DNA of 64,000 nt, from the NCBI RefSeq assembly GCF_965204935.1, contig NZ_CBDBFO010000002.1, one strand, 5' to 3'. Made by a program: the position numbers and the translations under genes. The stretch's first letter is position 1; every line of letters begins with the position of its first letter. This DNA comes from Hoeflea_A sp965204935. Its GTDB lineage: Bacteria > Pseudomonadota > Alphaproteobacteria > Rhizobiales > Rhizobiaceae. The notes beneath the pieces are model-generated. The model was not told where the DNA came from, did no database searches, and saw only the letters and a program-made list of their open reading frames with translations. Shown here one piece after another: positions 51,982 to 60,926 of this stretch.

Positions 51982-52434
51982 TCAATCGAACCGGCATGCC
52001 GCGTCCGCCAACGGCCGGTCCGAGACCTGAATGAGCAGGAGCACCGCCGGCTCATCGCCGACAACGCCGGAAAGGTGCCCCTCGCGGCCACCGGCGTCGG
52101 GCTTCGCAAGCTGATCCTCGCCAAAGGAAGCTTCGCCTGGCCCTATTTCCACGCGCGTCCCGTCCATGCTCTCGACGAACCAGGCACCCGACAGGGGCAC
52201 GATCCATTGCGGCTCCGGATTGCGGTGCCAGTCGCCCACCCACCCGGGTTCCAGAACAAGAATGGTGATGTCCGCGGGGCTCGCCGCGAGCCGCTTGACC
52301 CAAAGGTTCGGTGACGGCGGCGCAAAAGCCTGGAGGTCGAATGTTTCGAAACGGCATCGGCTCTGATGCGTGACGCCGTCGGAATCCGTCCAAAGATGCC
52401 AGTAACCGACCTTCGGTGCTTCTTCTCCCGTCAT
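51982..52434 (-). CDS. Cupin-domain protein
   Basis: 150 residues. VLEPGWVGDWHRNPEPQWIVPLSGAWFVESMDGTRVEIGPGEASFGEDQ is a cupin core with a single His in the first motif (W-H-R-N-P) and Gln/Trp in place of the usual second set, so metal binding is uncertain. C-terminal GREGHLSGVVGDEPAVLLLIQV completes the barrel. Probably co-transcribed with tspO. Function unknown. Confidence 0.8.
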   Translation of the reverse strand: MTGEEAPKVGYWHLWTDSDGVTHQSRCRFETFDLQAFAPPSPNLWVKRLAASPADITILVLEPGWVGDWHRNPEPQWIVPLSGAWFVESMDGTRVEIGPGEASFGEDQLAKPDAGGREGHLSGVVGDEPAVLLLIQVSDRPLADAACRFD

Positions 52435-52476
52435 CGTCCCCTTCCCCTTCTATATGCCGGGGCCGCCTTGCCGGAT

Positions 52477-52953
52477 CTAACGCCCCTGTATGACCGGATG
52501 AAGGATCTCATCGCCCGGCTTGAGGCCCATGCGATCGGCATCGCCGGCATTGAGCTCCAATACAAAGAGAACCGGCTCGGCCGAATGAATGATCCTCTCT
52601 GACAGCGGTTCCGCGTTCCGGTGGATATTGGCGACGGTTCCGTCGTCGCGAATGAAGATCATGTCAAGCGGGATCAGCGTGTTGCGCATCCACATGGCAA
52701 CCGGCTTTACGGCATCGAAGCGGAACAGCATACCGGTATCGGGCGCCATCCATTCGCGGTGCATCAGCCCGACAGCGCGTTCCCTGTTCGTCAGGGCGAG
52801 TTCGACCCTGTAGTCGAAGGTTCCCGCTTCCGTAACGACCTGCAACCGGTCATTGGCCGCCGCAAAGCTCGTGCCCACGAGAACGATGATCAATGCAATC
52901 AAACACTGACGCGCAGCCGGAATGAGAGATGTCGATAGGAAAGAGATGATCAT
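52477..52953 (-). CDS. DUF192 exported protein
   Basis: 158 residues with a signal peptide (LIALIIVLVGTSFAAAND). DUF192 core: YRVELALTNRERAVGLMHREWMAPDTGMLFRF, then VAMWMRNTLIPLDMIFIRDDGTVANIHRNAEPLSERIIHSAEPVLFVLELNAGDADRMGLKPGDEI. All family hallmarks (R-GLM-R, MWM-NT-IPLD, VLE) are present. Periplasmic; function not established. Lies 61 nt after the cold-shock gene. Confidence 0.9.
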   Translation of the reverse strand: MIISFLSTSLIPAARQCLIALIIVLVGTSFAAANDRLQVVTEAGTFDYRVELALTNRERAVGLMHREWMAPDTGMLFRFDAVKPVAMWMRNTLIPLDMIFIRDDGTVANIHRNAEPLSERIIHSAEPVLFVLELNAGDADRMGLKPGDEILHPVIQGR

Positions 52954-53014
52954 GCCGCGCACGGTGCAACAGCGCGGCGCCGCACGCAACACGCAAACGC
53001 AAACATAACCGTGA

Positions 53015-53593
53015 TCAGTGTGATTTCGGAAAGTTGCTGTCGATGTCCGGGTGGATTTCGGCGGCCATAAGCCCCTTCTCACCCTCGCCGAAGCGTACCA
53101 GGACCACCTGCCCCGGCCGAAGCTCCGTCAGCCCGTAGCGACGCAGTGTTTCCATATGGATGAATATATCCTCGGTACCCTCGCCCCGGGTCAGGAAACC
53201 AAAACCCTTTGAGCGGTTGAACCACTTCACGAGCGCGCGCTCGAGCCCACTTGTCGGCGTCACCTGGACATGGGTTCGAACAGGCGGAAGTTGTGACGGA
53301 TGGACGGCTGTCGACGAATCCATCGAGAGAATCCGGAATGCCTGGTAACCGCGGTCGCGCTTCTGGATCTCGCAGACCACGCGGGTGCCCTCAAGTGCCG
53401 TCTGGTATCCGTCTCTGCGAAGGCAGGTGACGTGCAGAAGCACATCAGGCATGCCGTTGTCCGGAACAATGAAGCCGAAACCCTTCGCGACGTCGAACCA
53501 TTTAATGACGCCGGATATCTCGATAAGGTCTAGGGCCTCGCCGGACACTGCAGCCTGGGTTGCCTCACCCTTGCGCGGAGATTTGTCCCCCAT
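53015..53593 (-). CDS. Double cold-shock-domain protein
   Basis: 192 residues with two CSD units: SGVIKWFDVAKGFGFIVPDNGMPDVLLHVTCLRRDGYQ (residues 27-64) and RALVKWFNRSKGFGFLTRGEGTEDIFIHMETLRRYG (about 119-154). RNP1 is KGFGFI / KGFGFL and RNP2 is VLLHV / IFIHM. Two-CSD proteins of this size are common in Hyphomicrobiales and probably act as RNA chaperones. A linker of about 40 residues joins the domains. Confidence 0.93.
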   Translation of the reverse strand: MGDKSPRKGEATQAAVSGEALDLIEISGVIKWFDVAKGFGFIVPDNGMPDVLLHVTCLRRDGYQTALEGTRVVCEIQKRDRGYQAFRILSMDSSTAVHPSQLPPVRTHVQVTPTSGLERALVKWFNRSKGFGFLTRGEGTEDIFIHMETLRRYGLTELRPGQVVLVRFGEGEKGLMAAEIHPDIDSNFPKSH

Positions 53594-53774
53594 TCACCCC
53601 AGCCTCTCAAATACGCAAACCCGAAAATCAATGACTGATTCTTTAAACAAGGATAACATTGGTAACGTAAGGTGATGCAAGCCTTAGTTTGACCCCATTT
53701 GAAATTCTACGTTCCCTTGTTTCCGCCAGTTCATGCCCTATTGTTTCGGCGGATTGAAAACCACGGAAAGATCA

Positions 53775-54215
53775 ATGCGTTATCTACATACAATGGTTCG
53801 CGTCAGCGACGTTGACGAATCTCTAGACTTCTATTGCAACAAACTCGGGCTTGTGGAAATCCGCAGAATCGAAAGTGAAGCAGGCCGGTTTACACTCATT
53901 TTTCTTGCAGCTTCCAAGGATACTGAAGCCGGCGACAAACACAGCGCCCCGCTCCTTGAGTTGACGCACAACTGGGATCCGGAGGAATACGACGGCGGCC
54001 GGAATTTCGGTCATCTGGCCTTCGAGGTCGACGACATCTACGCAGTTTGCCAATCGCTCATGGACAACGGCGTGACCATCAACCGGCCGCCGCGTGACGG
54101 CCGCATGGCATTTGTCCGATCCCCGGACGGCATCTCGGTAGAGCTGTTGCAGAAAGGCGGATCGCTCGCCTCTCAGGAGCCATGGGCATCCATGGAAAAC
54201 ACCGGCAGCTGGTAA
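53775..54215 (+). CDS. gloA: Lactoylglutathione lyase (glyoxalase I)
   Basis: 146 residues. MRYLHTMVRVSDVDESLDFYCNKLGLVEIRR is the typical start, with the first metal His. LLELTHNWDPEEYDGGRNFGHLAFEVDDIYAVCQSLMDNGV holds Glu and His, and FVRSPDGISVELLQKG the last Glu. It converts the hemithioacetal of methylglyoxal and glutathione to S-lactoylglutathione. ATG at 53775 after GGAAAG; an earlier in-frame ATG at 53733 is less likely. Confidence 0.92.
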   Translation: MRYLHTMVRVSDVDESLDFYCNKLGLVEIRRIESEAGRFTLIFLAASKDTEAGDKHSAPLLELTHNWDPEEYDGGRNFGHLAFEVDDIYAVCQSLMDNGVTINRPPRDGRMAFVRSPDGISVELLQKGGSLASQEPWASMENTGSW

Positions 54216-54398
54216 GGCCGCCACTCCCAGATACGCAAGGTTGAGACAAGTGTTGTGGCGGATGATGTTTCCGCCGCAAATGCTTTGCCCGTGTGACATG
54301 CGGGTTCCGGCAAGCCAGACTGGTCACCGGGTTCACGCGGCGTATCGGCTGCTGCTTCGGCGGGCAGCCGACCGATTTTGTTTGGGGGCATCAGCGCC

Positions 54399-55397
54399 GT
54401 GGGGGCAATCCGGACACGCATCCACTCGGTCATCGTCGTTTTGATGGCGTACGCATTGTCGGGCTGTGTCAGCGTGTTGACCGAACCCGTATTCGGCCCC
54501 GCGGATAGGGCCGAAACGAGCGATCCGCCTCTGGCCCCATTCGCCGGCAACGCGGCAGTCGCGGAAACGACGATCACGACTGTCGGCGAGAACATGCCGC
54601 AGGACGGATCTTTGATCCGGCTGCCTGCTGAGCATATTCCCCGCAAGACTGTGACGCCCGCATCAGATACCGGTTCGCCGGCCGGCTCGGCACATGACCC
54701 ATTCAGGGACTGGTCCGCCCTGGGTGCACAAGGCGATAGTTCCGACGACCCGCTGCAAATGGTCCATGCCTTCGCGGCACCGGCGCGAAAGACGGGTAAT
54801 TTGTCGCGGCTTTACTCTTCCGGCAGATCGCAAACGCTGAAACCGATCATCAATATGGATCGCTCGGGACGGACGGGTCTCAGGCACGGTGCCATCGGCA
54901 ATGCCCCGCAGTTCCGGATGCACGCGTCAATCAGCGACGCGGCACACGCAGATGCGCAACCCGGTTCGCCCATCGGCAGCAAGGCGGCAACTGTCGATCG
55001 GACCAGGCAGGTTCACCTTGCATCCGCAGCCGGCCTCGCGCGGCTCGCACCCAACGGTCTGCGCGTGCAGCATGGCGGCGTTCAGACCGCCTGCCTCAAA
55101 CCGGGCCTCTTGCAGATACTGGACGATGTGCGGCACCATTTCGGCCGCGATGTCGTCATCACCTCCGGCTACCGGTCTGCCGAGCACCAGCGCCGAATTG
55201 GCGGCGTGAGCGGCTCGAAGCACATAACATGCGAGGCGGCCGACATTCAGGTGCCCGGAATAGACAAGTGGGAGTTGGCCACATACCTGCGTGGTTTGCC
55301 CGGTCGCGGCGGCGTCGGAACCTATTGCCACACCAAGTCCGTGCACATCGATATCGGCAGCAAACGGGACTGGAACTGGGGCTGCAAACGACGGTAA
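54399..55397 (+). CDS. M15-type peptidase lipoprotein (YcbK/DUF882-like)
   Basis: About 332 residues from GTG 54399. A lipobox LSGC (ALSGCVSV) after the N-terminal helix marks an outer- or inner-membrane lipoprotein. A long Ser/Ala/Pro-rich region follows. The C-terminal M15 peptidase domain reads VVITSGYRSAEHQRRIGGVSGSKHITCEAADIQVPG (H-x6-D zinc site) and ends YCHTKSVHIDIGSKRDWNWGC (second zinc His). It likely trims cell-wall peptides. The frame also opens at a TTG (54378). GGGGG lies about 11 nt before the GTG. Confidence 0.85.
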   Translation: MGAIRTRIHSVIVVLMAYALSGCVSVLTEPVFGPADRAETSDPPLAPFAGNAAVAETTITTVGENMPQDGSLIRLPAEHIPRKTVTPASDTGSPAGSAHDPFRDWSALGAQGDSSDDPLQMVHAFAAPARKTGNLSRLYSSGRSQTLKPIINMDRSGRTGLRHGAIGNAPQFRMHASISDAAHADAQPGSPIGSKAATVDRTRQVHLASAAGLARLAPNGLRVQHGGVQTACLKPGLLQILDDVRHHFGRDVVITSGYRSAEHQRRIGGVSGSKHITCEAADIQVPGIDKWELATYLRGLPGRGGVGTYCHTKSVHIDIGSKRDWNWGCKRR

Positions 55398-55500
55398 CAG
55401 CAGTGCAATTCCGCCTAGGAAAACAACGTCATATTTTTTTCAAAAATGCAAAATTCTCGCTTGCGGGATTTCTATGACCTGACTATATAACCCCCACCGC

Positions 55501-55575
55501 GCGCCCTTCGTCTATCGGCTAGGACGCCAGATTTTCATTCTGGAAAGAGGGGTTCGATTCCCCTAGGGCGTGCCA
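55501..55575 (+). tRNA. tRNA-Glu (anticodon TTC)
   Basis: 75 nt cloverleaf including encoded CCA. Acceptor GCGCCCT / AGGGCGT, anticodon stem CCAGA / TCTGG with loop TTTTCAT (anticodon TTC), T arm GGGG-TTCGATT-CCCC. D arm contains TCTATCGGCTAGGA. The first acceptor pair is G-U. Confidence 0.96.
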
Positions 55576-55655
55576 GTTCCTCCAATTCAAATCAAACCAT
55601 AAAGCGGTTTACCAAACTGTCCACTCATAGTTGGTGCGACGGTCCGCATTTGCGT

Positions 55656-57485
55656 TCAAGAAAACGGCAAGGCTGCATCAATGAGCCGCAATTGAACGCG
55701 GCGGCTGCCTTGCCAGTGATTGACCGAAAGTGTGCCGGCAAAATGGAAACGCTGCCCCCGCCCCTCCATCATCGCCTTGCCGAGATCCGTGCTGGCGGCA
55801 CGGAAGGCGATGGCGTCCAACGCCTTGCCCGCCGTGTCGACGAGCCGAAGTTTGACATGGTCGGCACCGACAATACGCGCATCCGCCAACTGGTGTTCCG
55901 GCAAGGCAAAAACCGGCTGCGGGTGTCCGGATCCATAGGGGCCGGCCTGTTCAAGCTGATCAAGTAGCTCCAGTGTCGCGCCGGAGGCCGCAAGCGCCCC
56001 ATCGACCTTCACCGACTGGTTGGCACGCAGTGCACCGACAGTGGACGCCGCGCTTTCCTCAAAGTGAGACCGCAGCGCTCCGAGCTGCGCACGGTCAACA
56101 CTCAGCCCGGCAGCCATCGCGTGGCCGCCGCCCTTCGTTGCAAGTCCTTTGTCAACGGCACTGCGCACCATCCGTCCGAGATCAAAGCCGGCAATCGAAC
56201 GACCCGATCCCGTGCCTTTTCCCGACGGGTCAAACGCGATGGCAAATGCCGGCCGTCGGAACTTTTCCTTCAGCCGTGCCGCCACGATGCCGACAATGCC
56301 AGGATGCCAGCCCTCGGATTCAGTGACGATCACGGCTGGCCCTTCTCCGCCGCCGATTTCGGCAAGCGCCTCGGCCTCGGCCTCCTCGAGCATCGCGTGC
56401 TCCATGGCCTGGCGTTCCTGATTGAGTCGGTTGAGCGTCTCTGCAATGTCCTGTGCCTGTGTCAGATCGGACAGCGTCAAGAGCCTGCTGCCGAGGGCAG
56501 CATCGCCGATGCGTCCACCCGCATTGATGCGCGGCCCGATAAGGAAGCCAAGATGGTAGGGCGTGACCGGTCCCTCGACACCGGCCACTTTCATCAAGGC
56601 AGCAAGGCCGGGATTTCCCATATGGCGAGCGGCCATCAGGCCCTTGACGACGTAGGCGCGGTTAAGCCCCTTGAGCGGCACGACATCGCAGACAGTCGCA
56701 AGTGCCACCAGATCCAGCATCGTCAATAGATCGAGCGCGGACGTCCTGCCGTCCCCGCGTTTGCGCAGCTCGCGCATTGTCGCAACCAGCAGGAGGAAAA
56801 CGAGGCCGGCGGCGCACAGATGCCCCTGCCCCGACAGATCATCATCCCGGTTCGGATTGACCAGCGCGAGACAGGTCGGGTGATCCGCCCCGATCTGGTG
56901 ATGATCGATGACAAGCACATCGACGCCGCGCTCCCGCGCGCGCTCCAGCGCAGCGTGGCTTGTTGACCCGCAATCGACCGTCAGGATGAGACCGGCGCCC
57001 CGCTCGATCAGCTCATCCATCGCTGCTGGGTTGGGTCCGTATCCTTCGAATATGCGGTCAGGTATGTAAATCTCGCTTTCCACGCCGAAATGGTCGAGAA
57101 ACCGCTTGACCAGCGAAGACGCCGCGGCGCCATCGACATCATAATCGCCGAACACAGCCACTCGCTCCCCGAAGGCAACCGCATCGGCAAGGCGCGAGGC
57201 CGCCTTTTCCATGTCCTGCAACCCGGACGGATCCGGCATAAGGTCACGCAGCGCAGGGGAAAGGAAAGTGGCGGCCTCTTCGTTGTTCACACCGCGACCG
57301 GCCAGAACCCGGCTAACCAGATCCGGCAGGCCGTGACTCTGCGCCAACGCCAGCGCACGGTTGAGTCCCGCCTGATCGAGCCTTTGCACCCACCGCTGCC
57401 CTGACAACGATGCCTCGACATCCAGAAAGGCCGGTTCGCGGCCTGCGGCGGTCACCTCCAAGGCTCTTCTCCGATTCGGCCACAC
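55656..57485 (-). CDS. recJ: Single-stranded-DNA exonuclease RecJ
   Basis: 609 residues. DHH phosphoesterase motifs: VAVFGDYDVDGAAASSLV (motif I), LILTVDCGSTSHAAL and VLVIDHHQIG (DHH). The DHHA1 domain has FDPSGKGTGSGRSIAGFDLGRMV and GGHAMAAGLSV. 5'-3' exonuclease acting in RecF recombination and mismatch repair. GTG at 57485 is used; another GTG ten codons later lies too close to a GGAG. Precedes no gene on its strand within 200 nt apart from the tRNA region. Confidence 0.94.
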   Translation of the reverse strand: MWPNRRRALEVTAAGREPAFLDVEASLSGQRWVQRLDQAGLNRALALAQSHGLPDLVSRVLAGRGVNNEEAATFLSPALRDLMPDPSGLQDMEKAASRLADAVAFGERVAVFGDYDVDGAAASSLVKRFLDHFGVESEIYIPDRIFEGYGPNPAAMDELIERGAGLILTVDCGSTSHAALERARERGVDVLVIDHHQIGADHPTCLALVNPNRDDDLSGQGHLCAAGLVFLLLVATMRELRKRGDGRTSALDLLTMLDLVALATVCDVVPLKGLNRAYVVKGLMAARHMGNPGLAALMKVAGVEGPVTPYHLGFLIGPRINAGGRIGDAALGSRLLTLSDLTQAQDIAETLNRLNQERQAMEHAMLEEAEAEALAEIGGGEGPAVIVTESEGWHPGIVGIVAARLKEKFRRPAFAIAFDPSGKGTGSGRSIAGFDLGRMVRSAVDKGLATKGGGHAMAAGLSVDRAQLGALRSHFEESAASTVGALRANQSVKVDGALAASGATLELLDQLEQAGPYGSGHPQPVFALPEHQLADARIVGADHVKLRLVDTAGKALDAIAFRAASTDLGKAMMEGRGQRFHFAGTLSVNHWQGSRRVQLRLIDAALPFS

Positions 57486-57546
57486 AGTAAGGCATCAAGC
57501 CGAATGACGTAAATCAGGCCGCTCACGCAACAATGCGGTCAGCCGG

Positions 57547-58533
57547 TCAGTCGAATTTGCCGTGGTCCTGGTGGCGCGCCTTGATTTCACGAACCGTGCG
57601 CGAGGAAGACCGCATGACAATGGTGTGCGTGACGATGGCGTCCCGCGCAAACCGCACACCGCTCAGCATGTTGCCGTCGGTAACACCGGTCGCCGCAAAC
57701 ACCACGTCGCCACTGGCCATTTCCTCCAGTGAATAGACTTTCTGCGGATCCTCGATACCCATCGTCCTTGCCCGGGCAATCTTCTCATCCGTATTGAGTT
57801 GAAGGCGACCCTGCATCTGTCCGCCGATGCAGCGTAACGCGGCAGCGGCAAGCACGCCTTCCGGCGCACCGCCGATCCCCATATAGATGTCGATACCCGT
57901 TTCGTCGGGATCGGTCGTGTGGATTACGCCGGCAACATCCCCGTCGCCGATCAGCCGGATCGCGGCGCCGGTCGCCCGCACTTCCTCGATCATGCGCGCG
58001 TGTCGCGGCCGATCGAGTATACAGGCAGTGACATCCTGGATGGTGACACCCTTGGCCTTCGCAACGGCTTTGATGTTGTCAGTCGGGCTGGCGTCGAGAG
58101 TAACCGTGCCTTTGGGAAAACCCGGCCCGATGGCGACCTTTTCCATATAGACATCCGGGGCATAAAGCAGGCTGTCCTTCTCGGCCACGGCGATCACAGC
58201 CAGCGAGTTGGGCAGGTTTTTCGCACAGATGGTTGTCCCCTCCAGCGGGTCCAGCGCTATATCGACTTCCGGACCGCTTCCCGTGCCGACTTCCTCACCG
58301 ATATAGAGCATCGGCGCTTCATCGCGCTCTCCCTCGCCTATGACAACGCGGCCGTTGATCGGAAGCCGGTTCAGCTCCTGGCGCATGGCATCGACCGCGA
58401 CCTGATCCGCTTCTTTCTCGTCGCCGCGCCCGCGAAGCCTTGCAGCCGCGACTGCCGCCCTCTCCGTCACACGAACGATCTCCAATGTCAGGATACGATC
58501 AAGGCCGCTATCCCCGCCCGACTTGCTCGCCAT
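57547..58533 (-). CDS. glpX: Fructose-1,6-bisphosphatase class II
   Basis: 328 residues. VVIGEGERDEAPMLYIGEEVG and DIALDPLEGTTICAKNLPNSLAVIAVAEKDSL are the Li-sensitive phosphatase-type metal motifs of GlpX. DGDVAGVIHTTDPDETGIDIYMGIGGAPEGVLAAAALRCIGGQMQGRL is the class II signature. Gluconeogenic step from fructose-1,6-bisphosphate to fructose-6-phosphate. 61 nt upstream of recJ on the same strand. The 190-nt spacer 58534-58723 holds no gene. Confidence 0.95.
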   Translation of the reverse strand: MASKSGGDSGLDRILTLEIVRVTERAAVAAARLRGRGDEKEADQVAVDAMRQELNRLPINGRVVIGEGERDEAPMLYIGEEVGTGSGPEVDIALDPLEGTTICAKNLPNSLAVIAVAEKDSLLYAPDVYMEKVAIGPGFPKGTVTLDASPTDNIKAVAKAKGVTIQDVTACILDRPRHARMIEEVRATGAAIRLIGDGDVAGVIHTTDPDETGIDIYMGIGGAPEGVLAAAALRCIGGQMQGRLQLNTDEKIARARTMGIEDPQKVYSLEEMASGDVVFAATGVTDGNMLSGVRFARDAIVTHTIVMRSSSRTVREIKARHQDHGKFD

Positions 58534-58723
58534 TTATCATGACCTCATTGTTTCGATTGCGGCTCTGATAGCCCGTCACATCGATGATTGGCAACGCCGG
58601 ACGTCTGAATATGAAGGTAAATTTGCGCTTCTGATCAGTTTGCACACCGCTAAATCGATTAGGGCGCAGCGCCTGCCATTCGCGGGGCCTTTCACTTGGC
58701 GCCAACCGCCGGAAAGACGGCAA

Positions 58724-58752
58724 CAAAAAAGCAGGCTGCCGAAGCAGCCTGC
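58724..58752 (-). terminator. Intrinsic terminator of the chemoreceptor gene
   Basis: Read on the minus strand, GCAGGCTGC-TTCG-GCAGCCTGC forms a perfect 9-bp stem with a stable UUCG tetraloop and is followed by TTTTTTG. It lies 33 nt after the stop of the minus-strand chemoreceptor gene. Confidence 0.92.
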
Positions 58753-58784
58753 CCGGTCTCAGCGCTCCTTGAGACCGTTTTATT

Positions 58785-60563
58785 CTAGAACTCGTCCCAG
58801 TTGTCTTCATCGACCGCTGCATTGCCGTGAAAGGCGTGGACCCTTGCCGGTGCAGGTTTTTGCGCCTGCGATGGCGACGCCTGATTGCTCATGCGCTGCC
58901 CGGTCTGGCCGGAAGAAAGCTTGAACTGCTCCAGCAGATCACTCAGCGCCGTCGCTTCGGCCTCGAGCGTGTGGCTCGTGGCCGTCGCTTCTTCGACCAT
59001 TGTGGCATTCTGTTGTGTGCCCTGGTCGATCGTGTTGACCGCCTGGTTGATCTCCTGAAGACCGTTCGACTGTTCGTGCGATGCCTGAACGATCGCCGAG
59101 ACATGATTGGTGACTTCGACGATGGAGCCGACAATTGATTTCAGCGCATGCCCCGTTTCGGCCACCAGATCGACACCCGACTGGACCTGGCCGCCGGATG
59201 TGGTAATCAGATCCTTGATTTCCTTCGCCGCGCTGGCCGAGCGCTGTGCCAGTTCCCGGACCTCCTGCGCGACAACGGCAAAGCCTTTGCCGGCTTCTCC
59301 GGCCCGCGCCGCCTCGACGCCGGCATTGAGTGCCAGAAGGTTGGTCTGGAACGCGATGTCGTCGATCACCCCGATGATGTTGGCGATCTGGTCGGACGAT
59401 TTCTTGATGTCGTCCATGGCGGAAACGGCGTTGTCGACGACCGCGCCGGATTTCTCGGCTTCCGACTGCGTAGACTGTGCCAGCTTGCCGACTTCCTGGG
59501 CGCGCTCGGCCGTTGTCTTGACCGTTGATGTAATCTCTTCGACCGCGGCTGCCGTTTCCTCGACCGAGGCGGCCTGCTGTTCCGTCCGTTTGGAAAGCTC
59601 ATCCGACGCTGCCTTGATCTCGGACGCGCCGCCCCTGATCGCCATTGCATTGGTGCCGACCTGGCTGAGCGCGATTTCGAGTTTCTCGACCGAGTGATTG
59701 AAATCATTGCGCAGACGCTCGAGCGACGGGATGAAGGGTGTTTCGATGCGCAGTTGCAGATCGCCCTCGGCAAGACCGTTCAGGCCGTTGCCGATGGCGT
59801 TGACGGCGTGCACCCTGCCGGTGATATCGGTCGCGAATTTGACAACCTTCATCACATTGCCGCTCATGTCGAAGATCGGATTGTAGGATGCCTGGATCCA
59901 GATTTCCTTGCCGCCCTTTGCAAAGCGTTTGAACTCTTCGGAGGCGAGTTCACCGCCGGCCAGTCGTTGCCAGAACTGCTGGTATTCGGCCGAATTGGCA
60001 TATTCGGGGTCGACAAACATCCGGTGGTGCTTGCCGACGATTTCATCCAGCCCGTAGCCCATCGCCGCGCAGAAATTCTCGTTTGCTGTCAGAATATTGC
60101 CGCTGGGATCGAATTCGATAACAGCCTGAGCCCGCGAAATGGCCTCGATCTTTCCTGCATCGTCAGCAGATTTGAACTTTTCCTCGGTGATATCGGAAGC
60201 AAACTTGATGACCTTGTACGGACGTCCGTTTCGCCCCAGAACCGGATTGTAGGTCGCCTGTATCCAGATTTCCTTTCCGTCCTTGCGGTAGCGGCAATAT
60301 TCGCCGGCATCAAATTCGCCGCTTTTGAGCCTTGACCAGAAATCCTGATACTCCCTCGATCCCGCCTCCTCGGGAGCAACGAAGATCCTGTGATGTTGGC
60401 CCACGATTTCGCTGCGGTCATATCCCACAGCGTTGCAGAAATTCTGGTTGGCATCGAGAATATTGCCATCGACATCGAATTCGATGATCGCCAGTGATTT
60501 GTGCAGCGCCGAAAGGACTGCTGCTGAATCGGAAGAAAGAAAGGCAGATTTGCCAAAGCTCAT
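58785..60563 (-). CDS. Methyl-accepting chemotaxis protein with two PAS domains
   Basis: 592 residues, no membrane helix, so a soluble receptor. Two PAS domains (SLAIIEFDVDGNILDANQNFCNAVGYDRSEIVGQHHRIFV and AQAVIEFDPSGNILTANENFCAAMGYGLDEIVGKHHRMFV), each followed by a PAC segment (KDGKEIWIQATYNPVLGRNG). A HAMP-like region precedes the signalling domain with the hairpin tip DDIAFQTNLLALNAGVEAARAGEAGKGFAVVAQEVRELAQRSA. The extreme C-terminus NWDEF resembles the CheR/CheB-binding pentapeptide NWETF. PAS domains may carry flavin or heme for redox sensing. ATG at 60563; the frame opens earlier at 60653. Confidence 0.93.
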   Translation of the reverse strand: MSFGKSAFLSSDSAAVLSALHKSLAIIEFDVDGNILDANQNFCNAVGYDRSEIVGQHHRIFVAPEEAGSREYQDFWSRLKSGEFDAGEYCRYRKDGKEIWIQATYNPVLGRNGRPYKVIKFASDITEEKFKSADDAGKIEAISRAQAVIEFDPSGNILTANENFCAAMGYGLDEIVGKHHRMFVDPEYANSAEYQQFWQRLAGGELASEEFKRFAKGGKEIWIQASYNPIFDMSGNVMKVVKFATDITGRVHAVNAIGNGLNGLAEGDLQLRIETPFIPSLERLRNDFNHSVEKLEIALSQVGTNAMAIRGGASEIKAASDELSKRTEQQAASVEETAAAVEEITSTVKTTAERAQEVGKLAQSTQSEAEKSGAVVDNAVSAMDDIKKSSDQIANIIGVIDDIAFQTNLLALNAGVEAARAGEAGKGFAVVAQEVRELAQRSASAAKEIKDLITTSGGQVQSGVDLVAETGHALKSIVGSIVEVTNHVSAIVQASHEQSNGLQEINQAVNTIDQGTQQNATMVEEATATSHTLEAEATALSDLLEQFKLSSGQTGQRMSNQASPSQAQKPAPARVHAFHGNAAVDEDNWDEF

Positions 60564-60834
60564 GACGTCACCCCATGAAGTATCGCCGGACAAGTGTTTC
60601 GGCAAAGGTGGCATCGAAATCGATCCGCAGACATGCGCTGACAGTCGGCACAATTGAAATTCAATCGTGCCTTCTGATTGACGCTAGTTAACTGAGGATA
60701 CGTGTGAGATGACCATCCTGTGCTGAATGATTCATCATGAATATTTTTATTCCGCAATCGACTTCATTCGACTGCAACCAAACCCGGTGGAAGACTAGCT
60801 GTATATTGGTAAAGAAGAAGTTACGCGTTCAGAT

Positions 60835-60850
60835 GTTCGAACGCTCGAAC
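60835..60850. repeat. Palindrome in the hom/chemoreceptor spacer
   Basis: GTTCGA-ACGC-TCGAAC is a perfect 6-bp inverted repeat in the otherwise gene-free 363-nt spacer 60564-60926, upstream of the chemoreceptor and downstream of hom. It could be an operator or part of a terminator for hom; no U-run is near. Confidence 0.35.
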
Positions 60851-60926
60851 TATGTCATACTTGTCTTTACTTGGTTGCACCAATAGAGATTGCAATTCTT
60901 GGTTGGCGCATTGAGCCGAATGCACA

